Assembly (NCBI RefSeq): GCF_014650715.1
Contig: NZ_BMVM01000009.1
Location: 248,001 to 312,000 of the forward strand
Reading direction: 5' to 3'
Source: Streptomyces bluensis
Lineage (GTDB): Bacteria; Actinomycetota; Actinomycetes; Streptomycetales; Streptomycetaceae
DNA length: 64,000 nucleotides
Positions 51,145 to 59,825 of the stretch are shown one piece after another. How positions within the stretch are numbered: the first letter of the stretch is position 1; each line of letters begins with the position of its first letter. A program made the position numbers and the translations under genes. A model generated the notes under the pieces. The model was not told where the DNA came from and did no database searches. It was given only the letters and a program-made list of their open reading frames with translations.

Positions 51145-51422
51145 CGGGCCGGTGACGGACCGCGTGACGCACTGCCCCGGCGCCCACGACGATCGCGCGC
51201 CCCCGTGCGACCGTGCATGAACGCGAGCCGTGCGGGCATGCACCGGCAGCGCGCCCTGCGCGCGAATCCGCCGTCCTGTGCCCCCTCCCGCCCCGTACCC
51301 GAAGTCTCTAGGCTCGGTCTTTCATCGCGATGCGTGACACGTGACGCACCACGCGTGTTCCATGATTCGCAGGCCCTGCCCGCACCCCCGACCACCGATC
51401 CCACAGTCGAAGGACACCGACC

Positions 51423-52007
51423 ATGCGCCGCGCCTTGATCGTCGTAGATGTGCAGAACGACTTCTGCGAGGGGGGCAGTCTCGCGGTGGCCGGGGGTGCC
51501 GATGTGGCCGCCGCGATCACGGAGCTGATCGGGCAGGCCCCCGCCGGGTACCGCCACGTCGTGGCGACCCGCGACCACCACATCGCCCCCGGCGGCCACT
51601 TCGCCGACAACCCCGACTATGTCCACTCCTGGCCGGCCCACTGTGTGGCGGGTACGGAGGGTGTCGGCTTCCACCCGAACTTCGCCCCCGCGGTCGCCTC
51701 CGGAGCGATCGACGCGGTCTTCGACAAGGGCGCGTACGCCGCCGCGTACAGCGGATTCGAGGGCGTCGACGAGAACGGCGCCGGCCTTGCCGACTGGCTT
51801 CGCGCCCGCGGGATCGAGGAGGTGGACGTGGTGGGCATCGCCACGGACCACTGTGTGAAGGCGACCGCCCTGGACTCCGCGCGGGAGGGCTTCCGTACGC
51901 AGGTCCTTCTCGACCTCACGGCGGGTGTCTCCGAGGAGACGACGGAGAAGGCCCTGGACGAGATGCGTGAGGCGGGCGTGGAACTCTCGGGCAAGCCCGT
52001 GGTCTGA
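51423..52007 (+). CDS. pncA: Nicotinamidase (isochorismatase family)
   Basis: The product is 194 residues. Catalytic triad D9 ('VVDVQNDFC'), K102 ('FDKGAY') and C144 ('ATDHCVKAT') are intact, with metal ligands around 'HHIAPGGHFADN'. It deamidates nicotinamide to nicotinate, the substrate of PncB encoded upstream. Confidence 0.92.
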   Translation: MRRALIVVDVQNDFCEGGSLAVAGGADVAAAITELIGQAPAGYRHVVATRDHHIAPGGHFADNPDYVHSWPAHCVAGTEGVGFHPNFAPAVASGAIDAVFDKGAYAAAYSGFEGVDENGAGLADWLRARGIEEVDVVGIATDHCVKATALDSAREGFRTQVLLDLTAGVSEETTEKALDEMREAGVELSGKPVV

Positions 52008-52011
52008 CCCA

Positions 52012-52033
52012 GGGGGCTCCGCCCCGAGCCCCC
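52012..52033. terminator. Hairpin between convergent pncA and a small gene
   Basis: 'GGGGGCTC' and 'GAGCCCCC' flank a 6-base loop. The block 'GGGGGCTCCGCCCC' is a widespread Streptomyces intergenic motif. Confidence 0.7.
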
Positions 52034-52046
52034 GGGCCCCCGCTCC

Positions 52047-52397
52047 TCACACGCCGGAGGGGCTGGAAGGTGCGGGCCGCCGAAGCAAGGACCTGATCGG
52101 GCGCCACAGCTCCGGCGGGGTGGCGGCCTCGCTGTCCGTGCGCCATATCAGGCCGTCCGGGTGGTGCAGTACCGCCGTGATCTCGTCCGGTGTCGGGGGC
52201 GCCGCGTTCCCCCGGAGGTACACCGCTCGCATGCCGAGGTTCCTCAGCCGGGTGAGAGCGCGGGCGCGGTTCGCCGCGTGGACCAGGATGCGGACCGGGG
52301 CGGCATCGGGGTGGGCGACCGGAGAGGTGGGTGTGGGCAGGTTCAGTGCCACCACCACCGTGCCGTTCGGCAGCTTGCAGAAACCTCCTGCGGCCAT
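52047..52397 (-). CDS. Conserved hypothetical protein
   Basis: The product is 116 residues, soluble, with 'LPNGTVVVALNLPTP', 'AAPVRILVHAANRARALTRLRNLGMRAVYLRGNAAPP', and 'VLHHPDGLIWR'. I do not recognise a family. Codon use fits its neighbours. The start at ATG 52397 is not backed by a strong ribosome-binding site. Confidence 0.65.
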   Translation of the reverse strand: MAAGGFCKLPNGTVVVALNLPTPTSPVAHPDAAPVRILVHAANRARALTRLRNLGMRAVYLRGNAAPPTPDEITAVLHHPDGLIWRTDSEAATPPELWRPIRSLLRRPAPSSPSGV

Positions 52398-52458
52398 GCG
52401 ATCACACCCCCGTGCACGTCAGTGTCAATAAGAGAGTCACAGCACGCACCTAAACACG

Positions 52459-52492
52459 ATCGGCCGCGACCCGCCAAGGGGTCGCGGCCGAT
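52459..52492 (-). terminator. Hairpin after the M6 metallopeptidase gene
   Basis: A perfect 14-bp stem ('ATCGGCCGCGACCC' and its complement) closes a 6-base loop, 27 bases after the peptidase stop. Confidence 0.75.
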
Positions 52493-52518
52493 ACGTCTCT
52501 GACCTGCGGAGATGCGGA

Positions 52519-54876
52519 TTACTTCACCGCGGGGCCCACCTGGAGCGTGACCGTCGAGCCATCCCAGGCCTCATTGACGATCTTGATCTTGGTGTTGGTG
52601 TCAGTGATCTTCACACCACCCGTGGGGTTCGACTCGTCGTAGTACGTGTTGGCGCGGTCGTCGAACGTCGACACACCCTTCTTCGAGGCGATCTTCGTCG
52701 CGACGCCCGCCTTGTGCAGCGTGATCCCGTCCGTGCGGGACAGGGTGAACGTCGAGTCGTACGCCTGGATCCGGTTGCGCATCAGCGTGCCGTCCGACCA
52801 CCTCAGGGCCTGCGGGTGGGCGTCGACCGGAAGAACCAGACCGGTACCGGGGTGCACGCTGGTGTTGTTGTCCGCCTGCGAGGTGTCCCACTTCCAGATC
52901 AACAGGCCGTTCTGGTACGGGTAGTGCTCCACCCAGTCCGGACGCGTCGTCGAGAAGCCGAAGTTGTACGGGCCGACCTTCAACGTCTTGTCGTACGACA
53001 CGTACTGGCGGTTCTCGGCGATGTAGTACTGCGCGTAGTCGTCCGTGATGGACGCTCCGATGCGCGAGAAGCCCTTGGCGGTCCAGGCCGCGTCCGCGCT
53101 CTCCGCGTCGTCCGAGAAGACGGCCGAGCCGTCCGCGGTCACGGAGATGGAGTCCGCCGCGAAGCCCTTCTGGGCCACGCCGCCGTCGGTGGCGTAGCGG
53201 AAACGCAGGTCGATCTTCTTGCCCGCGTACGCGTCGAGGGAGTACGCCAGCTTCTTGTACGTCTCCGACGTGCCGTCCAGCGCCGGCTTGTCGCTGCCGT
53301 CACGGCTGATGGGCGCGCCGTCCGCCGTGCCGTCGACGGCCGTCCAGTTGGCGCCGCCGTCGGTCGAGACCTCGGTGTAGAGGTAGTCGTAGCCCGCCTC
53401 GATGTCCCACCAGCCGTCGAGCGTCAGGGAGGCCGAGGACTTGCCCGTGAGGTCCACGGAACGGGTCAGCGTGTTGGAGAGGTCGTCGCCGCTGCCGCTC
53501 CACCACTGCGTCGCGCCCTGCGCGGGCTCCACGATCTCGGTGGTGACCGTCTTCTTGGGCAGCTCGACCACGAGGGCCTGCTTGTTCTGGGTGTTGTACT
53601 CGGCGACACCCAGCTTGTGCTGCGAACTCGTCGCGGCCTTCGCCGTGTCGTAGTCCAGCCAGCCGAGCTGCAGCTTGTCCCAGGCGGTCATGTCGCCCGG
53701 CAGGTCGCCGATCTCGTTCTTGCCGGTGCCGAGCCAGGAGCCGGACGACATCAGCGTCCAGAACCCGGTGGAGTTCTCGCCGCCGTTGGTGTCGTAGAGG
53801 TCCGGCAGACCGAGGTCGTGGCCGTACTCGTGGGCGAAGACTCCGAGTCCGCCGTTCTCCGGCTGGATGGTGTAGTCGCCGACCCAGATGCCGGTGTCGC
53901 CGACCTGGGCGCCGCCGAGCTTGTTGCCCTCGGGGCCGGTGGCACCCGCGTCCGTGCCGAACGCGTACCAGCGGTGGGCCCAGATCGCGTCCGTGCCCTG
54001 CGCGCCGCCGCCGGCCGACTCGTCCTCACCGGCGTGCACGATCTGGAAGTGGTCGACGTAGCCGTCGGGCTCGTTGAAGTCGCCGTCGCCGTCGAAGTCG
54101 TAGCGGTCCCACTGGTCGTACTGGGCCAGGTCCGCCTTGATGTCGGCGTCGGACTTGCCGGACGCCTTCTGGTCGGCGACCCAGGCCTTGACGCCGTCGC
54201 TGACCACGTTCCACACGCTGGCGCAGGTGGTCTGGCCGCAGGCGTTGTTGCCGTAACGGGCCTCGTTGAAGGGGACCTTGACCCAGTCGGACACCTCGCC
54301 GTCGACCGAGTAGCGGCCCGAGGACTGCTTCTCGTAGTACTTCTTCACCGACTCGGTGTTGTCACCGGTGCCGAAGTACAGCTCCTGGAAGTGCTCCTGG
54401 TTGTAGTCCGCCTGCCAGGCCGTGCTGTTGTCCTTGGTGCGGTCGGGCTCGGCTATCTGGTTGTGCAGCGGGCCCGGGGTGCCGCCGTAGCGGCTGTCTA
54501 TCTCGTCGCCGAACTCGACGAGGATCGTGAAGATCTTGTCGGTCTTCTCGCGGCCGAGCTCGACGTACTTGCTGTCGCCCTTGTTGCTCTCCAGCTGCAC
54601 GACCTGCGATCCGTCACGGTTCTTGACCGTGGCGTCGCCGGATATGACCTGCTTCAGGGCTTCTTCGCGCTGGGCTTCCTGCGTCTTGCTCAGCGGGCCT
54701 TCGAGGTCGTGCTCCTGCTTGGCGCGGTCCGCCGGGTCGCGACGGTCCACGGCCGCAGCCGTGGACGCGCCCTCGTCGGCGGCCTGTGCCACCGCGAACG
54801 TCGAGAACGTCGCGGCCGCCGCGGCGAACGCGACACCGATCGCCGCCGCTCTGAACGTCCAGGTTCTACTGGTCAC
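52519..54876 (-). CDS. Secreted M6 (immune inhibitor A-like) metallopeptidase
   Basis: The product is 785 residues. A signal peptide ('RAAAIGVAFAAAAATFSTFAVAQA') is followed by a propeptide and the zinc motif 'HEYGH' (H349-H353) then 'DLGLPDLYD', typical of M6 peptidases. A beta-rich C-terminal part ('SVDLTGKSSASLTLDGWW') carries MAM-like or jelly-roll domains. The GTG at 54876 has 'GGAGGACC' upstream. It is an exported protease that could degrade host or competitor proteins. Confidence 0.88.
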   Translation of the reverse strand: MTSRTWTFRAAAIGVAFAAAAATFSTFAVAQAADEGASTAAAVDRRDPADRAKQEHDLEGPLSKTQEAQREEALKQVISGDATVKNRDGSQVVQLESNKGDSKYVELGREKTDKIFTILVEFGDEIDSRYGGTPGPLHNQIAEPDRTKDNSTAWQADYNQEHFQELYFGTGDNTESVKKYYEKQSSGRYSVDGEVSDWVKVPFNEARYGNNACGQTTCASVWNVVSDGVKAWVADQKASGKSDADIKADLAQYDQWDRYDFDGDGDFNEPDGYVDHFQIVHAGEDESAGGGAQGTDAIWAHRWYAFGTDAGATGPEGNKLGGAQVGDTGIWVGDYTIQPENGGLGVFAHEYGHDLGLPDLYDTNGGENSTGFWTLMSSGSWLGTGKNEIGDLPGDMTAWDKLQLGWLDYDTAKAATSSQHKLGVAEYNTQNKQALVVELPKKTVTTEIVEPAQGATQWWSGSGDDLSNTLTRSVDLTGKSSASLTLDGWWDIEAGYDYLYTEVSTDGGANWTAVDGTADGAPISRDGSDKPALDGTSETYKKLAYSLDAYAGKKIDLRFRYATDGGVAQKGFAADSISVTADGSAVFSDDAESADAAWTAKGFSRIGASITDDYAQYYIAENRQYVSYDKTLKVGPYNFGFSTTRPDWVEHYPYQNGLLIWKWDTSQADNNTSVHPGTGLVLPVDAHPQALRWSDGTLMRNRIQAYDSTFTLSRTDGITLHKAGVATKIASKKGVSTFDDRANTYYDESNPTGGVKITDTNTKIKIVNEAWDGSTVTLQVGPAVK

Positions 54877-55331
54877 TTGAGGTCCTCCCCCGCGCCCGAC
54901 TCGCGCGGAGGAGGGTCCATGATCCTGGAGGGTCCGCGCGCGGTATACGCGTGTAGTCAAGTGCCGCCATTCGACCGGAGTTCCGGAACAAAAAACAGAT
55001 CTTGACTTGGGCAGGTCAAGTGCACTATATGGAGTGTCCGTTCGTTATCCGGACGTGATGCCGCATCCCAGGGGGAACCCCTCACCCGGCGCGCAGGTGT
55101 GTCCACTTGGCGGACACCATGACTCCGTGCGCCCCCCGTGCACCGGCACCGCCGATCAGGCGACGCTTACCCGCCGTTCCACTCGGGCACCCTGGCGATT
55201 AGAGTCGACTGGAGGAACGCCCGGAATCGGCGGAATGCCAAGTCGATACCGTCACCGCACCTTTGATTCGTATCCGCGTACTCCCCCAATGTGAGAGGCA
55301 CGGGGAGACCCCACCCGAGGACACGATTGAC
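54877..55331. other. Intergenic region with promoter elements
   Basis: This 455-base stretch lies between the divergent peptidase and a small membrane protein gene. It holds the likely peptidase promoter and the '55001' promoter/operator. A second inverted repeat ('GTGTCC'...'GGACAC') is at 55099-55117. No coding frame is supported. Confidence 0.5.
55001..55031 (+). promoter_or_regulatory. Promoter-like element with embedded inverted repeat
   Basis: 'TTGACT' (55002-55007) and 'TATATG' (55026-55031) are 18 bases apart. The inverted repeat 'CTTGAC'/'GTCAAG' (8-base spacer) spans the -35 region and could be an operator. Transcription would run toward 55332. Confidence 0.5.
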
Positions 55332-55601
55332 ATGCCTCGTCCGACGACCGCACAGCTCGCCTACGGCTCCTGCACCGTGATCTTGTCCACCCTCGCCATG
55401 CTGCTGCTGTCCCAGACGAGTTCGGGCCTGGCGATCACCGTGATCGCCGTCTCGGCACTCGCGCTCGGGCTGCTCGTCGCGATGACCGTGCCGTTGCCGA
55501 AGAAGACACCGGCCGCCGCCACGGCGTCCGCGGACGAGCAGGACGAGCACCGGGTTCCGACGGCGTCCGCCGCGCAGGAGCGCGTTCCGGCCCCGCGGTA
55601 G
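55332..55601 (+). CDS. Small membrane protein
   Basis: The product is 89 residues with two membrane segments ('LSTLAMLLLSQ', 'LAITVIAVSALALGLLVAM') and a polar tail. Function unknown. The start ATG 55332 is likely; 'GAGGA' is about 14 bases upstream. Confidence 0.6.
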   Translation: MPRPTTAQLAYGSCTVILSTLAMLLLSQTSSGLAITVIAVSALALGLLVAMTVPLPKKTPAAATASADEQDEHRVPTASAAQERVPAPR

Positions 55602-55634
55602 GTCCTGCCCCCTTGAGACCCGGAGGCCCGGCGG

Positions 55635-56267
55635 TCACACGGTGCTGACCACCACCGTCTTGGCCGCCTTGTCGTGGAGTCCCTGCTTGTAGGGCCTGTC
55701 GAAGAAGCTCCAGCCGCCCGCGATGACGGTCCAGACGCAGGCACAGCAGAACGCGAACGGGATCCACAGGACGGCCGCCCGCAGCAGCGAGGTCTGCGCG
55801 GTGGGCGTGGAGCCGTCGGAGAGGTCGGCCGTCCGCAGCTTCATCAGCTGCTTGCCCGGGGTCTGGCCGTTCCTGGTCGTGAAGTAGGTGTCGTACGCGA
55901 TGTAGAGGACGGCGGCGATCACCTCCTGCCCCAGGGACTTGGCGTACTCGATGCGCTCCGCGGACGTCGTGTACTGGATGAGCCCGAACGCCCACCCCAG
56001 CAGCACCACCACGATGCCCACGATCACCATGTCGATGACGCGGGCGAGCACGCGCTTGCCGCTGCCGGCGAGCGGGGGCATTCCCGCGAGCGGGTCGGTG
56101 CTGTACGGGCCGCCGCCGTACGGATCGCCCGCGTGGGGCGGGGGCTCATGACCGTACGGGGAGTCGTACGGCGACCCCGAAGGAGGCGGTGGCTCCTTCC
56201 TGGACTGGTCGTCCGGGGACTGATCCGGGGACGGACCGGAGCCGGGGGGCGGCGGTTCGGTGCTCAT
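55635..56267 (-). CDS. RDD family membrane protein
   Basis: The product is 210 residues with a Pro/Ser/Tyr-rich N-terminus then an RDD domain ('RVLARVIDMVIVGIVVVLLGWAFGL', 'TPGKQLMKLRTADL', 'FFDRPYKQGLHDKAAKTVVV'). RDD proteins are small transporters or regulators of unknown substrate. It lies in a two-gene set with the next RDD protein on the same strand. Confidence 0.85.
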   Translation of the reverse strand: MSTEPPPPGSGPSPDQSPDDQSRKEPPPPSGSPYDSPYGHEPPPHAGDPYGGGPYSTDPLAGMPPLAGSGKRVLARVIDMVIVGIVVVLLGWAFGLIQYTTSAERIEYAKSLGQEVIAAVLYIAYDTYFTTRNGQTPGKQLMKLRTADLSDGSTPTAQTSLLRAAVLWIPFAFCCACVWTVIAGGWSFFDRPYKQGLHDKAAKTVVVSTV

Positions 56268-56389
56268 GGCCCGAGTCGACCGCGAACCCTCCGGCTCCGC
56301 ATCCGGCACGGGGCCGTCCGGAGTAGGAAATTCCGTACGTCCGCGCGCCTGTGCGTCTGCGCCCGCGCGCCCGCGCGTCTGTGCCCGTA

Positions 56390-57955
56390 CTATCCGGCCA
56401 CGAACGTGTGAGCCGCCTTGTCGTGCCAGCACTGGTGCCAGGGGCGGTCGAACACGCACCACAGGACGCCGACGACGCCGATGCCGAGCAGACCCGGAAC
56501 GCTGTAGACGAGCCAGCGGCGCACCGCCAGTCCGAAGGTCGGCGGCTCGTGGCCCTCGATGTCGCGGACCTCCAGGCCGAGCAGCTTCTTGCCGAGGGTA
56601 CGGCCCCACTTGGCGGTGGGCAGCGCCTCGTAGAGGACGCCGAAGACGAGCAGCACGCCGAGGATGATGCCCAGGTAGACGGAGGTCGTGCCGTCGAGCA
56701 GCCAGACCGTGACCGTCTCGCCGGACAGCTTGGCCTCGTCGATCTTCCCGTTGATGTGGTCGACGGCCTGCGTGCCGAGCGGCACGGCTGCCGCGCCGGT
56801 GACGGCGAGGACGACGAGCGTGTCCAGCAGCCGGGCGGCCAGCCGCTTGCCGAGCCCCGCAGGGCGGGCCGCGGCCTGAGCTCGGGCAGCCGCCTGGAAC
56901 GGGTCCTCGTTGACCGGCTTCCACGGCGCGACGCGCTGCTCCCCGTCCGCACCCGCCAACTGGTGCACCTGCTGCGCCCAGGAGGGCTGTCCGCCACCGG
57001 CCCCCGGGCTGAGGGGGGTCGCGGCGGGGCCGGTGGACTGCGGGGGCACGGCGGACGGGGGCTGTTGCGAGAAGGAACCGCCGGGCTGCGCCGGGGCCGG
57101 AGCGGGCGGCTGATGGGCGGCGGGCGGCTGATGGGCGGCGGGCGGCTGATGGGGGCTGCCCGGCCGGCCCTGGGCCGGGGGCGCCGGGGTGGCCGCGGCG
57201 GCCGCGGCGGCCGCGGTCTGCGGGCCCTGTTGCGGGGCCTGCTGCGGCCTCTGCTGCGCACCTGACAGCCCTTCGGGCGCCGCCTGGGGGTTCAGGCCCA
57301 GTGCCTGCTGCGCGGCGGCCTGAGCGTCCGTGTGCGCGAGGGGTGACCGGAACTTCATGGTGCCCTCGGCCTCCGCGGGCTCCGCGCCGCCGGACGCCGT
57401 GGGGCGCGCGTCCGCGTTCGGGCGGCGGAAGACCACCGTGCCCTGGGGGGACTCCTCGTCCGCCGGCGGGATCGCCGCCGTGCCGTCCGTGCTCGCGGTG
57501 CGCGCCTGGTCGCCCGCCGCCCGCGGGTCCGTCGCGCGCGGCGAACCCCAGGAGACGCGGTTCTGGTCGTGGCCGAAGCCGGACTGCCGGGACCGGTCGG
57601 CGCCCCACGCGGACGCGGGCTCGGGCCTGTTGCCGTGCTGGGCCTCGGCCGGAGACGGCTGCTGCGGCTCCTCGGCGGGCGCGGCCGGCTCGGCGGGCGG
57701 CGCGGGTTCCGGGGGCGCGGTGGGTTCCGGGTCCTCGTCGAAGAAGTGCGGGCCCGTCTCCTCGACGGAGTCCGGGGTGGCGGGGGCCGCCGCGCCGGGC
57801 GGCGCCAGCGGTTCGCCGTCGGTGGGCGCCGGACGGCTCGTCCCCGGTACCCAGGAGGCACCGTTCCAGTAACGGACATATCCAGGAATGGATGGGTCCG
57901 GGTAATACCCTTCGCGGGGCCTGTCGTCACCGGGGGCCGGGGTTGGGGCGCTCAT
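56390..57955 (-). CDS. RDD family membrane protein with DUF2510 and long disordered region
   Basis: The product is 521 residues. DUF2510 ('GYYPDPSIPGYVRYWNGASWVPG') is at the N-terminus, followed by about 300 Pro/Ala/Gln-rich residues, then an RDD domain ('RLAARLLDTLVVLAVTGAAAVPLG', 'GRTLGKKLLGLEVRD', 'CVFDRPWHQCWHDKAAHTFV'). The ending resembles that of the neighbouring RDD protein, suggesting a duplication of the domain. Function unknown. Confidence 0.85.
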   Translation of the reverse strand: MSAPTPAPGDDRPREGYYPDPSIPGYVRYWNGASWVPGTSRPAPTDGEPLAPPGAAAPATPDSVEETGPHFFDEDPEPTAPPEPAPPAEPAAPAEEPQQPSPAEAQHGNRPEPASAWGADRSRQSGFGHDQNRVSWGSPRATDPRAAGDQARTASTDGTAAIPPADEESPQGTVVFRRPNADARPTASGGAEPAEAEGTMKFRSPLAHTDAQAAAQQALGLNPQAAPEGLSGAQQRPQQAPQQGPQTAAAAAAAATPAPPAQGRPGSPHQPPAAHQPPAAHQPPAPAPAQPGGSFSQQPPSAVPPQSTGPAATPLSPGAGGGQPSWAQQVHQLAGADGEQRVAPWKPVNEDPFQAAARAQAAARPAGLGKRLAARLLDTLVVLAVTGAAAVPLGTQAVDHINGKIDEAKLSGETVTVWLLDGTTSVYLGIILGVLLVFGVLYEALPTAKWGRTLGKKLLGLEVRDIEGHEPPTFGLAVRRWLVYSVPGLLGIGVVGVLWCVFDRPWHQCWHDKAAHTFVAG

Positions 57956-58265
57956 GTCCGTCGTCCCGTATCTGCTCGGGGGTTGGTTGGGGGAATCAAC
58001 ATCTACCAGACCGGCGCAACCACCACCGCCCCTCCCGCCGGACCCACTCCTTTCGAGCACGGTTCTGCTACGCGACGGGGGCGACGGCGCGGCTCCCGCT
58101 GTCCATGACCATGGCTGAAGGGGACCCGAAGGGGCCCGTCGGAAACCGGCGCCGTCCTCACGCACCTCTATGCGGGCCGACCGCCGTGGCACCGGCTGTA
58201 AGGGAAGCGCCCGGGAAGGCTCCTCGGGCGCTGGCCGTCTGGCGTCTGCCGTCTGCCGTCTGCCC
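57956..58265. other. Intergenic region with hairpin
   Basis: The stretch between the RDD gene and the FAD oxidase stop holds a hairpin at 58206-58232 ('AGCGCCCG'/'CGGGCGCT') and a short 'GTCTGCC' repeat just before the oxidase stop. I see no gene. Confidence 0.5.
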
Positions 58266-59735
58266 TCAGAAAACCTTGCCGGGGTTGAGGATGCCCAATG
58301 GGTCAAAGACCTGTTTGATACCGCGCTGCATCTCCAGCGACACCGGCCCGAGCTCGCGAGCGAGCCATTCCTTCTTCAGCAGCCCCACACCGTGCTCGCC
58401 CGTGATCGTGCCGCCGAGATCAAGGCCGAGTGCCATGATCTGGTCGAACGACTCACGCGCCCGACGCGACTCGTCCTCGTCGTTGGCGTCGAAGCACACC
58501 GTCGGGTGCGTGTTGCCGTCGCCCGCGTGAGCGACGACACCGATCGTGAGGTCGACATCGTCCGCGATCTTCGCGACGCCGTCGAGGAACTCGCCCAGCT
58601 TGGAGCGGGGCACGCACACGTCGTCGATCATCGTGGTGCCCTTCACCGCTTCGAGCGCGGTGAGTGACAACCGGCGTGCCTGGAGCAGGAGTTCGGACTC
58701 GGCGGCGTCGTCCGCCGGGACGACCTGGGTGGCGCCCGCGGCCTCGCACAGGGCGCCGACCGCGGCGAGGTCGGCGGCGGGGTCGGGGGTGTCGAACGCG
58801 GCGAGGAGGAGGGCCTCGGTGCTCTCCGGGAGGCCCATGTGCGCCAGGTCGTTGACGGCCTTGACCGTCGTACGGTCCATCAGTTCGAGGAGGGACGGCA
58901 CATGCCCGCCCTCCATGATCCGGCAGACGGCGTCGCAGGCGGCGGAGGCGGAGGCGAACTCCGCCGCCAGCACCAGTTGCTGGGGCGGCTGCGGCCTCAG
59001 GGCCAGGATCGCGCGGACGACGATGCCGAGCGAGCCCTCCGAGCCGACGAACAGGCGCGTGAGGTCGTACCCGGCGACGCCCTTCGCCGTGCGGCGGCCG
59101 GTGGACATCAGCCTCCCGTCGGCGAGCACGACGTCGAGACCGAGCACGTACTCGGCCGTCACCCCGTACTTCACGCAGCACAGGCCGCCGGAGGCCGTGC
59201 CGATGTTGCCGCCGATGGTGCACATCTCCCAGCTGGAGGGGTCCGGCGGGTAGTAGAGGCCGTGTTCGTTCACCGCGCGGGAGAGCGTGGCGTTGATGAC
59301 CCCCGGTTCGACGACGGCGATGCGGTCGACCGGGTTGATCTCCAGGATGCGGTCCATCTTCGTCAGGGACAGCACGATGCAGTCGTCGGCGGCGTTGGCC
59401 CCGCCCGACAGGCCGGTGCGGGCGCCCTGCGGGACGACCGGGACGCGCAGCTCGGTGGCGGTGCGCATGACGTGCTGGACCTGCTCGACGGTGCGTGGCA
59501 GCACGACGACGGCCGGGACGCCGGCCTCGCAGAAGCTCGCCATGTCGTTCGCGTACGAGGCCGTGACGTCCGGGTCGGTGAGGACCGCCTCGGCCGGCAG
59601 TCCGGCGAGGAGCCGGTCCTGGAGGCGGTCGAGGGGGCGGTCCGGAAGTCCGTCCTGGAGTCGGTCGTGGGGTCGGTCGTGGAGGTTGCCGGTCACTGCT
59701 GTGCCTTCCGGGGGCGGGGCTTCGCTACGGCTCAT
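58266..59735 (-). CDS. FAD-linked oxidase (glycolate oxidase GlcD-like)
   Basis: The product is 489 residues. FAD-binding type 4 domain: 'VPVVPQGARTGLSGGANA', 'EPGVINATLSRAV', 'DPSSWEMCTIGGNIGTASGGLCCVKYG' and 'VGSEGSLGIVV'. The C-terminal domain has 'VVAHAGDGNTHPTV' and 'TGEHGVGLLKKEWL'. It oxidises a 2-hydroxy acid such as glycolate or lactate. The N-terminus contains Asp/Arg/Leu repeats (about residues 20-45) and may be translated from a later start. Confidence 0.9.
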   Translation of the reverse strand: MSRSEAPPPEGTAVTGNLHDRPHDRLQDGLPDRPLDRLQDRLLAGLPAEAVLTDPDVTASYANDMASFCEAGVPAVVVLPRTVEQVQHVMRTATELRVPVVPQGARTGLSGGANAADDCIVLSLTKMDRILEINPVDRIAVVEPGVINATLSRAVNEHGLYYPPDPSSWEMCTIGGNIGTASGGLCCVKYGVTAEYVLGLDVVLADGRLMSTGRRTAKGVAGYDLTRLFVGSEGSLGIVVRAILALRPQPPQQLVLAAEFASASAACDAVCRIMEGGHVPSLLELMDRTTVKAVNDLAHMGLPESTEALLLAAFDTPDPAADLAAVGALCEAAGATQVVPADDAAESELLLQARRLSLTALEAVKGTTMIDDVCVPRSKLGEFLDGVAKIADDVDLTIGVVAHAGDGNTHPTVCFDANDEDESRRARESFDQIMALGLDLGGTITGEHGVGLLKKEWLARELGPVSLEMQRGIKQVFDPLGILNPGKVF

Positions 59736-59825
59736 GATCACAGCGTCGCACCGGACCGCCATCGGTGTGAACCCGTCGGCGAGGGCCTTTCGGGTGCCGC
59801 GTTGTGGTCTTCCTATTGACGCACA

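Noticed and set aside
52714..55005. 763-codon plus-strand frame opposite the M6 peptidase
   Set aside because: It is a Val/Leu/Arg-rich shadow with no domain, while the peptidase has a signal peptide and HEYGH motif.
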